Shown here: piece after piece, positions 51,839 to 60,085 of the stretch
Layout of the letters: the number at the start of each line of letters is the position of its first letter
Position numbering within the stretch: position 1 is the stretch's first letter
Source: an uncultured Glaciecola sp.
Lineage (GTDB): Bacteria; Pseudomonadota; Gammaproteobacteria; Enterobacterales; Alteromonadaceae
Reading direction: 5' to 3'
Length of the DNA: 64,000 bases
Assembly: GCF_937770335.1 (NCBI RefSeq)
Contig: NZ_CALJHY010000003.1
Span: 124,001 to 188,000, forward strand
Position numbers and translations under genes: made by a program
The notes under the pieces: model-generated
Databases searched by the model: none
Seen by the model: the letters and a program-made list of their open reading frames with translations, nothing else
What the model was told of the DNA's origin: nothing

Positions 51839-51885
51839 TTTGATTTTCTTAATCTAAAATGACTTTCGACGCTATAAAGAATTAG

Positions 51886-52377
51886 CTACAAACTGCTCAT
51901 TTCATCCCATTCATCGTCATTTAATAACTTATTAAGGTCGACCAAAATGAGTAATTGCCCCTTTTGATTGCTAACACCTTGGATAAACTTGGCGCTTTCT
52001 TCTGTACCCACGTTAGGTGCACTGTCGATTTCAGATGAGCGCAAGTACACCACTTCAGCGACGCTGTCGACTAAGATACCCACCACTTGCTCATCTGACT
52101 CAATGATAACAATACGTGAATTATCAGTAGGCTCGGTTGGCGGTAAACCGAAGCGTGATCTAGTATCAATAACAGTAACAACGTTACCGCGTAAATTGAT
52201 AATGCCAAGGACATAATCTGGGGCACCGGGAACAGGTGCGATCTCGGTATAACGCAAGACTTCCTGAACTTGCATAACATTGATACCGTAAGTTTCCTCA
52301 TCTAAGCGATAAGTCACCCACTGCAGTACCTCGTCATTTGGATCGCTCACGCTGACCCTTGTTCTATCTTGGTTCAT
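51886..52377 (-). CDS. cheW: Chemotaxis coupling protein CheW
   Basis: Couples methyl-accepting receptors to the CheA kinase in chemotaxis arrays. The 163-residue protein is a single CheW domain with YRLDEETYGINVMQVQEVLRY, APDYVLGIINLRGNVVTVID (the conserved NLRG that binds receptor tips) and VGILVDSVAEVV. It is downstream of parP (44 bases) and is the last gene before a terminator. Confidence 0.96.
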   Translation of the reverse strand: MNQDRTRVSVSDPNDEVLQWVTYRLDEETYGINVMQVQEVLRYTEIAPVPGAPDYVLGIINLRGNVVTVIDTRSRFGLPPTEPTDNSRIVIIESDEQVVGILVDSVAEVVYLRSSEIDSAPNVGTEESAKFIQGVSNQKGQLLILVDLNKLLNDDEWDEMSSL

Positions 52378-52421
52378 TTACTTTACTCCGTCACACAAAC
52401 TATTTGTCTATTTGTTAACTG

Positions 52422-53147
52422 TCACTTGCTGCTTAGGCCTGCTTTTAGCATTTCAACAAGTTCCGCAACATTAATTAAAGCACACATTCTTTCTTTAACC
52501 ATGCCTGCTAACCATGGTCGCTTACCTGTATTAGTCCGCCATTTTACATCAGACTTATTCAGTTCAACGGTATTAATCAACCTTTCACAAGTTAGAACCC
52601 AAGGGGTTTTACCCAAGTTGATTAAAAATTGATAATTTAAATTCTCTGCCATTTCATCGTCATATTTTTCTGGCATTACCCAGCGGGCCGAGTCAACGAC
52701 GTTAAACTTATCTTCATTTTTTAGCATAACACCCATAAACCAGTCCGGCTTTCCTATTATAGGCGCGATTTTAGTTATTTCATGTATTCCACCCAACTCA
52801 ATCAGCGGAACGGCTAAGGTTAATCCGGCCACTTCAAAAAATAATGCTTGAAAGCGCTCACCAAGCGAGTCTTGCAAATTTATTGGCGCAGAATCTTCTA
52901 CCTTACTTGCCTCTGTTTCGACCTCAACTTGAATTTCTTTATCATCTTGTTGCATCACCTGCTGCTGAGTGTCTGAATTTGTTTCTTTTGAATCAACTCC
53001 CGGCGTCAAGAAGTCATTAACAGATTGTTCTAACAGCCTTTGCGTAGCCGCTTTATTAAAATTTAACTCTGACTGAGACTCGGTAAGCAAATCGGTCAAA
53101 TAGTCCTCGACTATGCTTTCCTTAGCGAATTTATTTTTATCTTTCAT
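52422..53147 (-). CDS. parP: ParP-like CheW-domain protein
   Basis: A 241-residue protein with a variable, acidic N-terminal half (about 1-100; LLTESQSELNFNKAATQRLLE and a Glu/Asp/Gln-rich stretch) and a C-terminal CheW-like domain (FFEVAGLTLAVPLIELGGIHEI, WFMGVMLKNEDKFNVVDSARWV). In Vibrio, ParP sits in polar chemotaxis arrays, binds CheA and is recruited by the ParA-like ATPase ParC. The gene overlaps parC by 11 bases and stands just before cheW, the same arrangement as in Vibrio. Naming rests on this synteny and domain plan. Confidence 0.83.
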   Translation of the reverse strand: MKDKNKFAKESIVEDYLTDLLTESQSELNFNKAATQRLLEQSVNDFLTPGVDSKETNSDTQQQVMQQDDKEIQVEVETEASKVEDSAPINLQDSLGERFQALFFEVAGLTLAVPLIELGGIHEITKIAPIIGKPDWFMGVMLKNEDKFNVVDSARWVMPEKYDDEMAENLNYQFLINLGKTPWVLTCERLINTVELNKSDVKWRTNTGKRPWLAGMVKERMCALINVAELVEMLKAGLSSK

Positions 53148-53907
53148 TCGCTATATCCTTTAAAAACTTATCGTATGCAAAGACACCTCTGCATTTTGGC
53201 GCAAAAAAAGATGCTGGCATCTGCGCTGCGCTCGCGTCTCTGAACTTGGTGTCGGTAGGAATAAATCCTCGCCATAACTGTTCTGGATACTCTTCGTTAA
53301 GCTTGGTGTAAGCCCGAATTGTCGCATTTACACGTCTATCAAACATAGTGGCTATAATACTAATAGGGATGTTTTCTGGCATCGTTTTGCGCATTATTTT
53401 TAGAGTGCGCATCATTCGGTCTAAACCTTTGAGCGCTAAGTGCTCAGTTTGCACCGGCACGATTATCCTGTTGCTACAGGCTAGCGCATTAACCATCGAC
53501 ACACCCAATACGGGGGGGCAATCAATGATCACATAATCAAATTGACGTTGAATAGACGCGAGCGCCTTTTTTAATATTAAACCCTTTCCACTTTCCATAC
53601 CCATTTTACGATCGAGCGTGGCTAATGCCATGGTTGCAGGCAATACCATAAGACCTTGCATTTTAGTGACGCATAAGGAGTCAAGTAAAGCTTGGCCTAT
53701 GTATTTTTCTGGTTGTGAAAACACATCATAAATACTGATATCCAGGGCTTCTGAGTCAATACCAAAATAGTAACTAAGACTTGCATGTGGGTCGGTATCA
53801 ACTAGCAAAACTCGCTTGCCCTGCTGAGCTAAAAGCCCACCAAGTGTTACGGCAGTGGTTGTTTTGCCTACACCACCTTTCTGATTAGCAACGGTCCAAA
53901 TATTCAA
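53137..53907 (-). CDS. parC: ParC-like ParA-family ATPase for polar chemotaxis arrays
   Basis: A 256-residue MinD/ParA ATPase with deviant Walker A KGGVGKTT (about residues 10-17), switch I DTDPHASL and Walker B YVIIDCPPVLG. In Vibrio the homologue ParC places chemotaxis arrays at the cell pole and passes them on at division. It lies directly between cheB and parP, not near a parB, which separates it from chromosome-partition ParA. The start is a TTG at 53907 (MNIWTVANQKGG), with no strong ribosome site but the right family length; no ATG lies nearby. Confidence 0.9.
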   Translation of the reverse strand: MNIWTVANQKGGVGKTTTAVTLGGLLAQQGKRVLLVDTDPHASLSYYFGIDSEALDISIYDVFSQPEKYIGQALLDSLCVTKMQGLMVLPATMALATLDRKMGMESGKGLILKKALASIQRQFDYVIIDCPPVLGVSMVNALACSNRIIVPVQTEHLALKGLDRMMRTLKIMRKTMPENIPISIIATMFDRRVNATIRAYTKLNEEYPEQLWRGFIPTDTKFRDASAAQMPASFFAPKCRGVFAYDKFLKDIANER

Positions 53908-53938
53908 TTTTATACAAACTCATAAATGCTTTTTTAGT

Positions 53939-55063
53939 TCACACGCTCATTTCAGTAATGATGTGCTGTGCAATATTCTCTAATGAAATCACTCTATCAC
54001 AAATTCCCGATTCAGCGACCGCTTTAGGCATACCGTAGACCACGCTCGACTTTTCATCTTGCGCCCAAATAGTAGCCCCTTTGGCTTTCAACAATCTCGC
54101 TCCTGCCGCACCATCTGAGCCCATTCCCGTTAATATTACACTCAATATATCACCCGAAAATGCAGACACCAGAGACTCCATTGTGAAGTCGATACAAGGG
54201 TGATAAACAAAAGTGCTGCCTTTGGGAGTATCTGCAATCCTTAATTTAGCAAACGCACCTATACCTGCGACCTGCATTTGCTTTCCACCTTCTGCTAAAT
54301 ATGCAGTTCCTTTTTCAAGTCGCTCGTTGTCCAGCGCCAACTTCACTTTTAATTTAGAGTGTTTATCAAGGCGTTCGGCAAAAGCGGCTGTGAATGTACC
54401 CGGCATGTGCTGAACTAAGATAACAGGAAAAGGAAAATCGCTAGGCAATTCGCTAACTACTTTTTGCAAAGCAACAGGGCCACCGGTACTGGCAGCAATA
54501 AACAACAATTTGTAACGTTTGCCAGAGGCTGGTAGCGGTGACAAAGAAGTTTCAAGCTTAACTGATAACCCTTTTTGAATTGGTAACTGAGTTGTTGATT
54601 GTGCGCTTCTTATCAAAGAATTAGGAACGGTTTTAGCTTTTTTATTTTCATACAGCCTAAGCACATTCCCGCGCGCAAGCGCTTTAACGCGGCGTTGAAT
54701 AATCAAGATAGCTTCAGGCCGTTCGGTGCTTATATCCTCAAACCGTTTGGGAATAAAGTCTATTGCACCAGCTTCTAAGGCATTAAGCGTTACTTGCGCC
54801 CCGGCTTGGGTCAACGAAGAAAACATTAAAATAGCGGTAGGCGCTGTCTGCATTATTTGGGCAACGGCTGCGATACCGTCCATAACAGGCATTTCAACAT
54901 CCATCGTTATCACGTCAGGTTTCAATTCAATCGCTTTTTGAATAGCTTCTAACCCATTCGCAGCGTGACCAACAACTTGAATACTTGGATCTTTTTCTAA
55001 AACAGATGTTAAACGTTTTCTATAAAACGTTGAATCATCAACAACCAAGACTCTATATAGCAT
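53939..55063 (-). CDS. cheB: Chemotaxis methylesterase CheB
   Basis: Removes methyl groups from receptors for adaptation and is activated by CheA phosphorylation. The 374-residue protein has an N-terminal receiver domain with phospho-acceptor D55 in TMDVEMPVMDG, a variable linker, and a C-terminal esterase with the catalytic triad in AASTGGP (Ser), VQHMPG (His) and GMGSDGA (Asp). It lies between cheA and parC. No cheR is in this window. Confidence 0.96.
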   Translation of the reverse strand: MLYRVLVVDDSTFYRKRLTSVLEKDPSIQVVGHAANGLEAIQKAIELKPDVITMDVEMPVMDGIAAVAQIMQTAPTAILMFSSLTQAGAQVTLNALEAGAIDFIPKRFEDISTERPEAILIIQRRVKALARGNVLRLYENKKAKTVPNSLIRSAQSTTQLPIQKGLSVKLETSLSPLPASGKRYKLLFIAASTGGPVALQKVVSELPSDFPFPVILVQHMPGTFTAAFAERLDKHSKLKVKLALDNERLEKGTAYLAEGGKQMQVAGIGAFAKLRIADTPKGSTFVYHPCIDFTMESLVSAFSGDILSVILTGMGSDGAAGARLLKAKGATIWAQDEKSSVVYGMPKAVAESGICDRVISLENIAQHIITEMSV

Positions 55064-55124
55064 CGTTTTTGTAGAACCCTTTTCCCTGATTTGACATCCT
55101 CGCTTAGTTTATCTAATTATAAAA

Positions 55125-57257
55125 CTAAGCGTACCTTTTCAATAAACCCGGAACATCTAGTATTAGTGCTATACCACCGTCAGAAGTAATTGTTGCGCCC
55201 GCCATACCTGGCGTGCCTTGCAATAAAGCATCTAGGGGCTTTATAACAACTTCTTCTTGACCAATAAGTGAGTCCACCACCAAGCCAACGTGCTGCGTAC
55301 CTACTTGCATCACAACAACGTGCCCATGTGAGCGATCAACAGTTACTGGAATACGGTTTAACCAATCACCAAGATAAAACAACGGAATCGCTTTGGACCT
55401 GACAATCATAGTCAATTGACCATCGACTTTATGCGTTTTATTAATATCCATATTAATGATTTCACTGACGGCGCCCAGCGGGAGCGCAAATGTTTGCGCG
55501 CCGACAACAATCATCAATGTTGGTAATATTGCGAGTGTTAATGGCACTTTAATTGCCAATCTAGTGCCTTTGCCGAGCTCTGAAGTAATACTGACCGAAC
55601 CGTTAAGTTGATTAATTTTAGTTTTCACGACGTCCATACCAACGCCACGACCAGAAATATCACTAATTTCAACTTTGGTAGAAAAACCGGGAGCGAAAAT
55701 TAAATTAAACGCTTCAGCATTTGACATTCTGGCGGCTGTATCGGCATCCAAAACGCCGCGATTAATCGCAATTTGTTTTAATTTTTTAGGGTCCATTCCC
55801 TTACCATCATCATCTATCGTAAGAAGAATATGATCGCCTTCTTGAGACGCTGACAGTTTCACAATACCCATTCTTGGTTTACCCTGAGCTTCACGCTCAT
55901 CTGGCATTTCGATACCATGGTCGACCGAATTTCTGACCAAATGCACCAACGGATCAGCAAGCGCCTCTACTAGGTTTTTATCTAAATCAGTTTCTTCACC
56001 TACTAGTTCAAGTGTAATTTCTTTTTTAAGGGTTCTCGCTAAATCCCGAACGACGCGAGGAAAACGACCAAACACTTTCTTAATTGGTTGCATGCGAGTT
56101 TTCATTACTGCGCCCTGTAAATCACCTGTCACCACATCTAAATTAGCGATTGCTTTTGCCATGCTCTCATCGGGATTGTTTATGCAGAGACTCAATAAAC
56201 GATTGCGCACGAGAACCAGTTCGCCCACCATATTCATAATTTGGTCGAGTCTTTTCGTATCTACACGCACCGTTGTTTCAGCTTGCGGTGCTGCTGCACT
56301 TGGTATTTTCTCTTCTTTCTTAGCGGCGGCTTGAATAGGTACTTTAGCTACTGGTGTAGGTGTTGGTTTTGCAGTGGATTTTGGTTTTTCAACCTTTCGC
56401 GTGTCTGCTGCTTTTGCAGTAGATTTTGTATCTGCAGATGCTATCGGTGATTTACCTTCCCCATGCAATTGGTCAAGTAATGCTTCAAACTCATCATCTG
56501 TAATATCATCAGAGTTGCTGCTTGCTGGTGCTGCGGCATTTGAGTTTGAGGCAGTTGCATCTGGGGTAATTTCTTTTGTCTTAAATTGACCTTTACCGTG
56601 CAAATCATCTAACAACGCTTCGAATTCATCATCACTAATATCATTAGCATCCGACTCTATTATTGCTGATGCTGAGACTTTAGGAGCTGAAGCCGTGCCG
56701 TGCAATTCATCTAATAAGGCTTCAAATTCGTCATCTGTAATCTCATCGATGCCAGCAGATTCATCATCTTCTATAGTGAGCTTTTCGCCTTGGTCAATTT
56801 TAGTTGTGCTCTCCGTTGGGGGAGTAATTGATGCAGACTCTTCAACAAAGATACTTTCGTCGGCGGTTTCGGGTTTGCTTAATTTGTGCAGAACGGCGAT
56901 AAGTTCAGCTGGCGCAGGTTCAAGGGGATTTCTTAACTTCACCTTCTCAAACATATCAACAACAACGTCAGTTGCTTGAAGAATGACGTCCATTAATTCA
57001 GGTGTTAGTGTGCGTTGTCCATTTCGCATCGTATCAAAGACATTTTCTGCACCATGGCAGATATTAACCAGCTCTGTTAACGCTAAAAATCCAGCTCCAC
57101 CCTTGACCGTATGATAACCCCTGAAAATTGCGTTAAGTAACTCAGCATCTTCAGGCTTATTTTCTAGATCAACAAGTTGTGCTTGGAGTTGTTCAAGTAT
57201 TTCTCCAGCTTCCACCAGAAAATCTTGCATTATTTCCTCGTCAACTTCAAACGACAT
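55125..57257 (-). CDS. cheA: Chemotaxis histidine kinase CheA
   Basis: The central kinase of chemotaxis; it phosphorylates CheY and CheB. The 710-residue protein has the P1 HPt domain with H49 in GYHTVKGGAGF, then a long linker (about residues 125-325) with three near-identical DDEFEALLDxLHG motifs and an Ala/Lys/Pro-rich stretch where a P2 domain would be. P3 dimerisation (RLDQIMNMVGELVLVRNRL), the P4 kinase with the N box LVHLVRNSVDHGIE and G boxes DDDGKGMDP and GRGVGMDVV, and a P5 CheW-like domain follow. A GGGGAG precedes the ATG. It is encoded between cheZ and cheB. Confidence 0.97.
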   Translation of the reverse strand: MSFEVDEEIMQDFLVEAGEILEQLQAQLVDLENKPEDAELLNAIFRGYHTVKGGAGFLALTELVNICHGAENVFDTMRNGQRTLTPELMDVILQATDVVVDMFEKVKLRNPLEPAPAELIAVLHKLSKPETADESIFVEESASITPPTESTTKIDQGEKLTIEDDESAGIDEITDDEFEALLDELHGTASAPKVSASAIIESDANDISDDEFEALLDDLHGKGQFKTKEITPDATASNSNAAAPASSNSDDITDDEFEALLDQLHGEGKSPIASADTKSTAKAADTRKVEKPKSTAKPTPTPVAKVPIQAAAKKEEKIPSAAAPQAETTVRVDTKRLDQIMNMVGELVLVRNRLLSLCINNPDESMAKAIANLDVVTGDLQGAVMKTRMQPIKKVFGRFPRVVRDLARTLKKEITLELVGEETDLDKNLVEALADPLVHLVRNSVDHGIEMPDEREAQGKPRMGIVKLSASQEGDHILLTIDDDGKGMDPKKLKQIAINRGVLDADTAARMSNAEAFNLIFAPGFSTKVEISDISGRGVGMDVVKTKINQLNGSVSITSELGKGTRLAIKVPLTLAILPTLMIVVGAQTFALPLGAVSEIINMDINKTHKVDGQLTMIVRSKAIPLFYLGDWLNRIPVTVDRSHGHVVVMQVGTQHVGLVVDSLIGQEEVVIKPLDALLQGTPGMAGATITSDGGIALILDVPGLLKRYA
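56460..56741 (-). repeat. Three copies of a 15-residue motif in the CheA linker
   Basis: Residues 173-187, 207-221 and 252-266 of CheA read I-T/S-DDEFEALLD-E/D/Q-LHG, nearly identical, separated by low-complexity Ala/Ser/Thr-rich spacers. They lie at 56697-56741, 56595-56639 and 56460-56504. In Vibrio, ParP is reported to bind CheA in its linker region; these motifs are good candidates for that docking site, though this is inference. Confidence 0.9.
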
Positions 57258-57269
57258 TCGTCGGCTCCC

Positions 57270-58028
57270 CTAAAACCCTAGACTTGACAGCAAATCATCA
57301 ACGTCGTCTTGTCCATTTACGACGTCGTCACGACTATTTGCATCGATAACTGGCCCTTCGGCTTTTACTATATCGGTTTGTTTCTTGGAAGTTTGAGGAT
57401 TCTCTTCAACTAGCGTTAACTCTCCAACATCACCAAACGCAGTTAGCATTGAAACAAGGCTATCTTCAACCTCTTTAACTAACTCAATGACGCGACGAAT
57501 TACCTGGCCAGTAATATCCTGATAACTCTGAGCCATCAACACTTCTGTAAGCAAGCCATTGAGTTGTTCGGAATCATTGGATGCATCAGATAAAAGTTTG
57601 TCGAGTGTTATGCAAAGATGCTTAAATTCGCCTACGTCAATTTGACGGCTCATTAATTTGTGCCATTCAGGCATAATACTGATAAATCGTTGATTCAAAC
57701 CTTCGGCAAGCGGCATACATTTTTCAACAGCGTCCATAGTGGTATTCGCTGCTTTTTCTGTCTCTTCGATTACATAGGTTAATCGCGCCCGAGCATCCGG
57801 AATTTCGTCTTGCGTTAAGTTAGCAATGCGGTCGTCTAATTTAAAATTGTTTAGTGAGTCATGTAGCTGGCGAGTCAACTTTCCTACTTCAAAAAACAGC
57901 TCTGTTGACTCTCGCATTGTAATTGTATCGACGAGAGCATTCGCTTGCTCGCGCTCACCCTTTTCAAGGTACTCAACTAATAGTTTCGCTTCATCCAGCG
58001 AAACTAAGTCTCTATCGGTCGTTGTCAT
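57270..58028 (-). CDS. cheZ: Chemotaxis phosphatase CheZ
   Basis: Dephosphorylates CheY-P. The 252-residue helical protein carries the active-site motif SYQDITGQVIRRVIEL, with the conserved Asp and the catalytic Gln in QDITGQ. It ends with the CheY-binding tail DDVDDLLSSLGF. The ATG at 58028 lies 30 bases after cheY. The C-terminus is linked to the rest by a polar, probably unstructured segment. Confidence 0.96.
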   Translation of the reverse strand: MTTTDRDLVSLDEAKLLVEYLEKGEREQANALVDTITMRESTELFFEVGKLTRQLHDSLNNFKLDDRIANLTQDEIPDARARLTYVIEETEKAANTTMDAVEKCMPLAEGLNQRFISIMPEWHKLMSRQIDVGEFKHLCITLDKLLSDASNDSEQLNGLLTEVLMAQSYQDITGQVIRRVIELVKEVEDSLVSMLTAFGDVGELTLVEENPQTSKKQTDIVKAEGPVIDANSRDDVVNGQDDVDDLLSSLGF

Positions 58029-58058
58029 ACAACGTTACCCCATTAAGAAATATCGCTG

Positions 58059-58442
58059 TTAACCCAGACGTTGAAAAATCTTTTCAAGTTTTTCTTTTAA
58101 TGTCGCTGCTGTGAATGGTTTAACTACATAACCATTTATGCCTGCTTGCGCTGCGGCAACAATTTGCTCTTTTTTCGCTTCCGCAGTTACCATTAAAACA
58201 GGCAAGTGCTTCAAATTATCATCCGCACGAATAGCACGTAAAAGATCTATACCCTGCATACCAGGCATATTCCAATCGGTCACAACGAAATCGAAATCAC
58301 CTTGCACAAGCATAGGTAAGGCAGTGGTGCCGTCATCAGCTTCTTGAATATTAGTAAAGCCGAGGTCCTTCAATAAATTCTTAATGATACGTCGCATCGT
58401 TGAAAAATCATCAACAACTAAGATTTTCATATTCTTATTCAA
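58059..58442 (-). CDS. cheY: Chemotaxis response regulator CheY
   Basis: A single-domain response regulator that binds the flagellar switch protein FliM when phosphorylated. The 127-residue protein has the acidic pair DD (residues 11-12), phospho-acceptor D56 in [13 protein letters not shown] in VTAEAKKEQ, and K in [12 protein letters not shown]. The start is a TTG at 58442 ([10 protein letters not shown]), supported by GGAGG at about 5-nt spacing. The ATG at 58430 would be 17 bases from that site. It lies between fliA and cheZ. Confidence 0.96.
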   Translation of the reverse strand: MNKNMKILVVDDFSTMRRIIKNLLKDLGFTNIQEADDGTTALPMLVQGDFDFVVTDWNMPGMQGIDLLRAIRADDNLKHLPVLMVTAEAKKEQIVAAAQAGINGYVVKPFTAATLKEKLEKIFQRLG

Positions 58443-58493
58443 AACTGCCTCCGCTGAGGTACAAATTAACTACAAAAATAAAACGGAGAAAAC

Positions 58494-59222
58494 TTAGTCA
58501 GCTGTTCGCCAAGACTGCATTTTCGACTTTAACTTTAACATCGCTTGACTATGAATTTGACTCACTCGAGATTCACTGACGTCAAGAACTTCGCCAATTT
58601 CACGTAAGTTTAATTCTTCATCGTAATAAAGTGAGAGTACGATTGCCTCTCGCTCTGGTAGTGTTGTTATCGCCTGTGCTAGCGCTTTCTGAAATGATCC
58701 TTGCAGCATACTTTCAAAAGGACTGTCTTGTCCTTTTGTCGCATCGGTAGTTAGCACATCTTCACTCACGCCAAGATCTTCAATTCCGACAAGTTTGCCT
58801 GCGTTCACTTCATTCAACATTGTGTGGTATTCTTGCACTGAGACTTGCAACCGTTCAGCTACGTCTATGTCTCGTGCATCGCGTCCTGTTGCTTTTTCTA
58901 CTTGAGAAATAGCTTGTGTTATTGCCCGACTATTTTTGTGAACTGAACGCGGAGTCCAGTCACCTTTTCGAATTTCGTCTAGCATAGAACCGCGGATACG
59001 AATACCAGCAAATGTTTCAAAACTTGCACCCTTCGAGCCATCAAAGTTTTTTGCGGCTTCAAGCAAACCAATCATACCTGCTTGAATCAAGTCGTCCACA
59101 AGGACACTTGCCGGCAACCTTGCCACTAGATGATGAGCAATTCTCTTCACCAATGGCGCATGTCGCTCGACCAATTGGTTTTTATCAATTTGTTGTTGAT
59201 AGACTGCCACTTTGTTACTCAC
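58494..59222 (-). CDS. fliA: RNA polymerase sigma factor FliA (sigma28)
   Basis: Directs transcription of late flagellar and chemotaxis genes. The 242-residue protein has sigma region 2 (LVKRIAHHLVARLPASVLVDDLIQAGMIGLLEAA, RIRGSMLDEIRKGDW), region 3, and region 4 (LPEREAIVLSLYYDEELNLREIGEVLDVSESRVSQIHSQA). The start is a GTG at 59222. It lies between flhG (11 bases) and cheY (51 bases), the standard order in polarly flagellated gammaproteobacteria. Confidence 0.97.
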   Translation of the reverse strand: MSNKVAVYQQQIDKNQLVERHAPLVKRIAHHLVARLPASVLVDDLIQAGMIGLLEAAKNFDGSKGASFETFAGIRIRGSMLDEIRKGDWTPRSVHKNSRAITQAISQVEKATGRDARDIDVAERLQVSVQEYHTMLNEVNAGKLVGIEDLGVSEDVLTTDATKGQDSPFESMLQGSFQKALAQAITTLPEREAIVLSLYYDEELNLREIGEVLDVSESRVSQIHSQAMLKLKSKMQSWRTAD

Positions 59223-59233
59223 TGATTAGTTAC

Positions 59234-60085
59234 CTACTCGTTTCTTGACACTAACTGCTCAATAAAAAATTCCAAATGCCCGCCCGGTTGCGCCGGTATG
59301 GGCCAAGTCATGGATTTTTGAGCTAAATTAGTAATCGCCAATGCCGCAGGCGAAGATGGATATGCATCAACGATCGCAGCCTGTTTGCGTACAGATTTAC
59401 GTATGTTTTCGTCGAATGGAATAATGCCCACCAACTCTAATGCAACATCCAAAAATCTCCCCGTCACCTTGGAAAGCTTACTAAAAAGTTCTTTCCCTTC
59501 CCTTTCGCTACGAACCATATTGGCTATAATTTTAAACTTGAAAACGCCATGTTCACGGTTCAGAATTTTTATCAATGCATAGGCATCGGTCAACGATGTT
59601 GGCTCATCACACACAACGACAAGCACGTCTTGCGCTGCGCGAGAAAAGCTCATGACCATGTCAGAAATTCCCGCTGCCGTATCAACAATAAGCGTATCTA
59701 TTTCAGTACGTAATTCACTAAAGGCTCTAATGAGGCCTGCATGTTCTGTTGTACCAAGTTCTGCCATTGACTGCGAACCTGATGTCGCAGGCGCAATTTT
59801 AACGCCATGTGGACCGGTTACTAGGATATCGTCCAACGTGCATTCACCTCGTAATACATGTGATAAATTTTTATCGACACGTAAACCAAGTAAAACATCA
59901 CAATTCGCAAGGCCTAAATCGGCATCAAGCACCAAGACACGTTTGCCTTGTTTAGCCAATGAGATGGCTAAATTTAAAGACACGTTGGTTTTGCCCACTC
60001 CACCTTTACCTCCGGTGACTGCCATGACTTTAATTAATTTGGACTGATTCATTTTTCTTAAGCTACTCGCTTGATCTTCTATCAT
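59234..60085 (-). CDS. flhG: FlhG (FleN/YlxH), flagellar number ATPase
   Basis: A MinD/ParA-type ATPase that limits the number of polar flagella, acting against FlhF and the master regulator. The 283-residue protein has GGKGGVGKT (residues 25-33), LDADLGLANCDVLLG and DTAAGISDMVMSF. The N-terminal MIEDQASSLRKM is the DQA-type activation motif that stimulates the FlhF GTPase. Its ATG overlaps the flhF stop (ATGA). Confidence 0.95.
   Translation of the reverse strand: MIEDQASSLRKMNQSKLIKVMAVTGGKGGVGKTNVSLNLAISLAKQGKRVLVLDADLGLANCDVLLGLRVDKNLSHVLRGECTLDDILVTGPHGVKIAPATSGSQSMAELGTTEHAGLIRAFSELRTEIDTLIVDTAAGISDMVMSFSRAAQDVLVVVCDEPTSLTDAYALIKILNREHGVFKFKIIANMVRSEREGKELFSKLSKVTGRFLDVALELVGIIPFDENIRKSVRKQAAIVDAYPSSPAALAITNLAQKSMTWPIPAQPGGHLEFFIEQLVSRNE

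Noticed and set aside
53137..53907. Chromosome or plasmid partition locus (parA)
   Set aside because: No parB or parS-like repeats nearby; the gene is embedded in the chemotaxis operon next to a CheW-like ParP.
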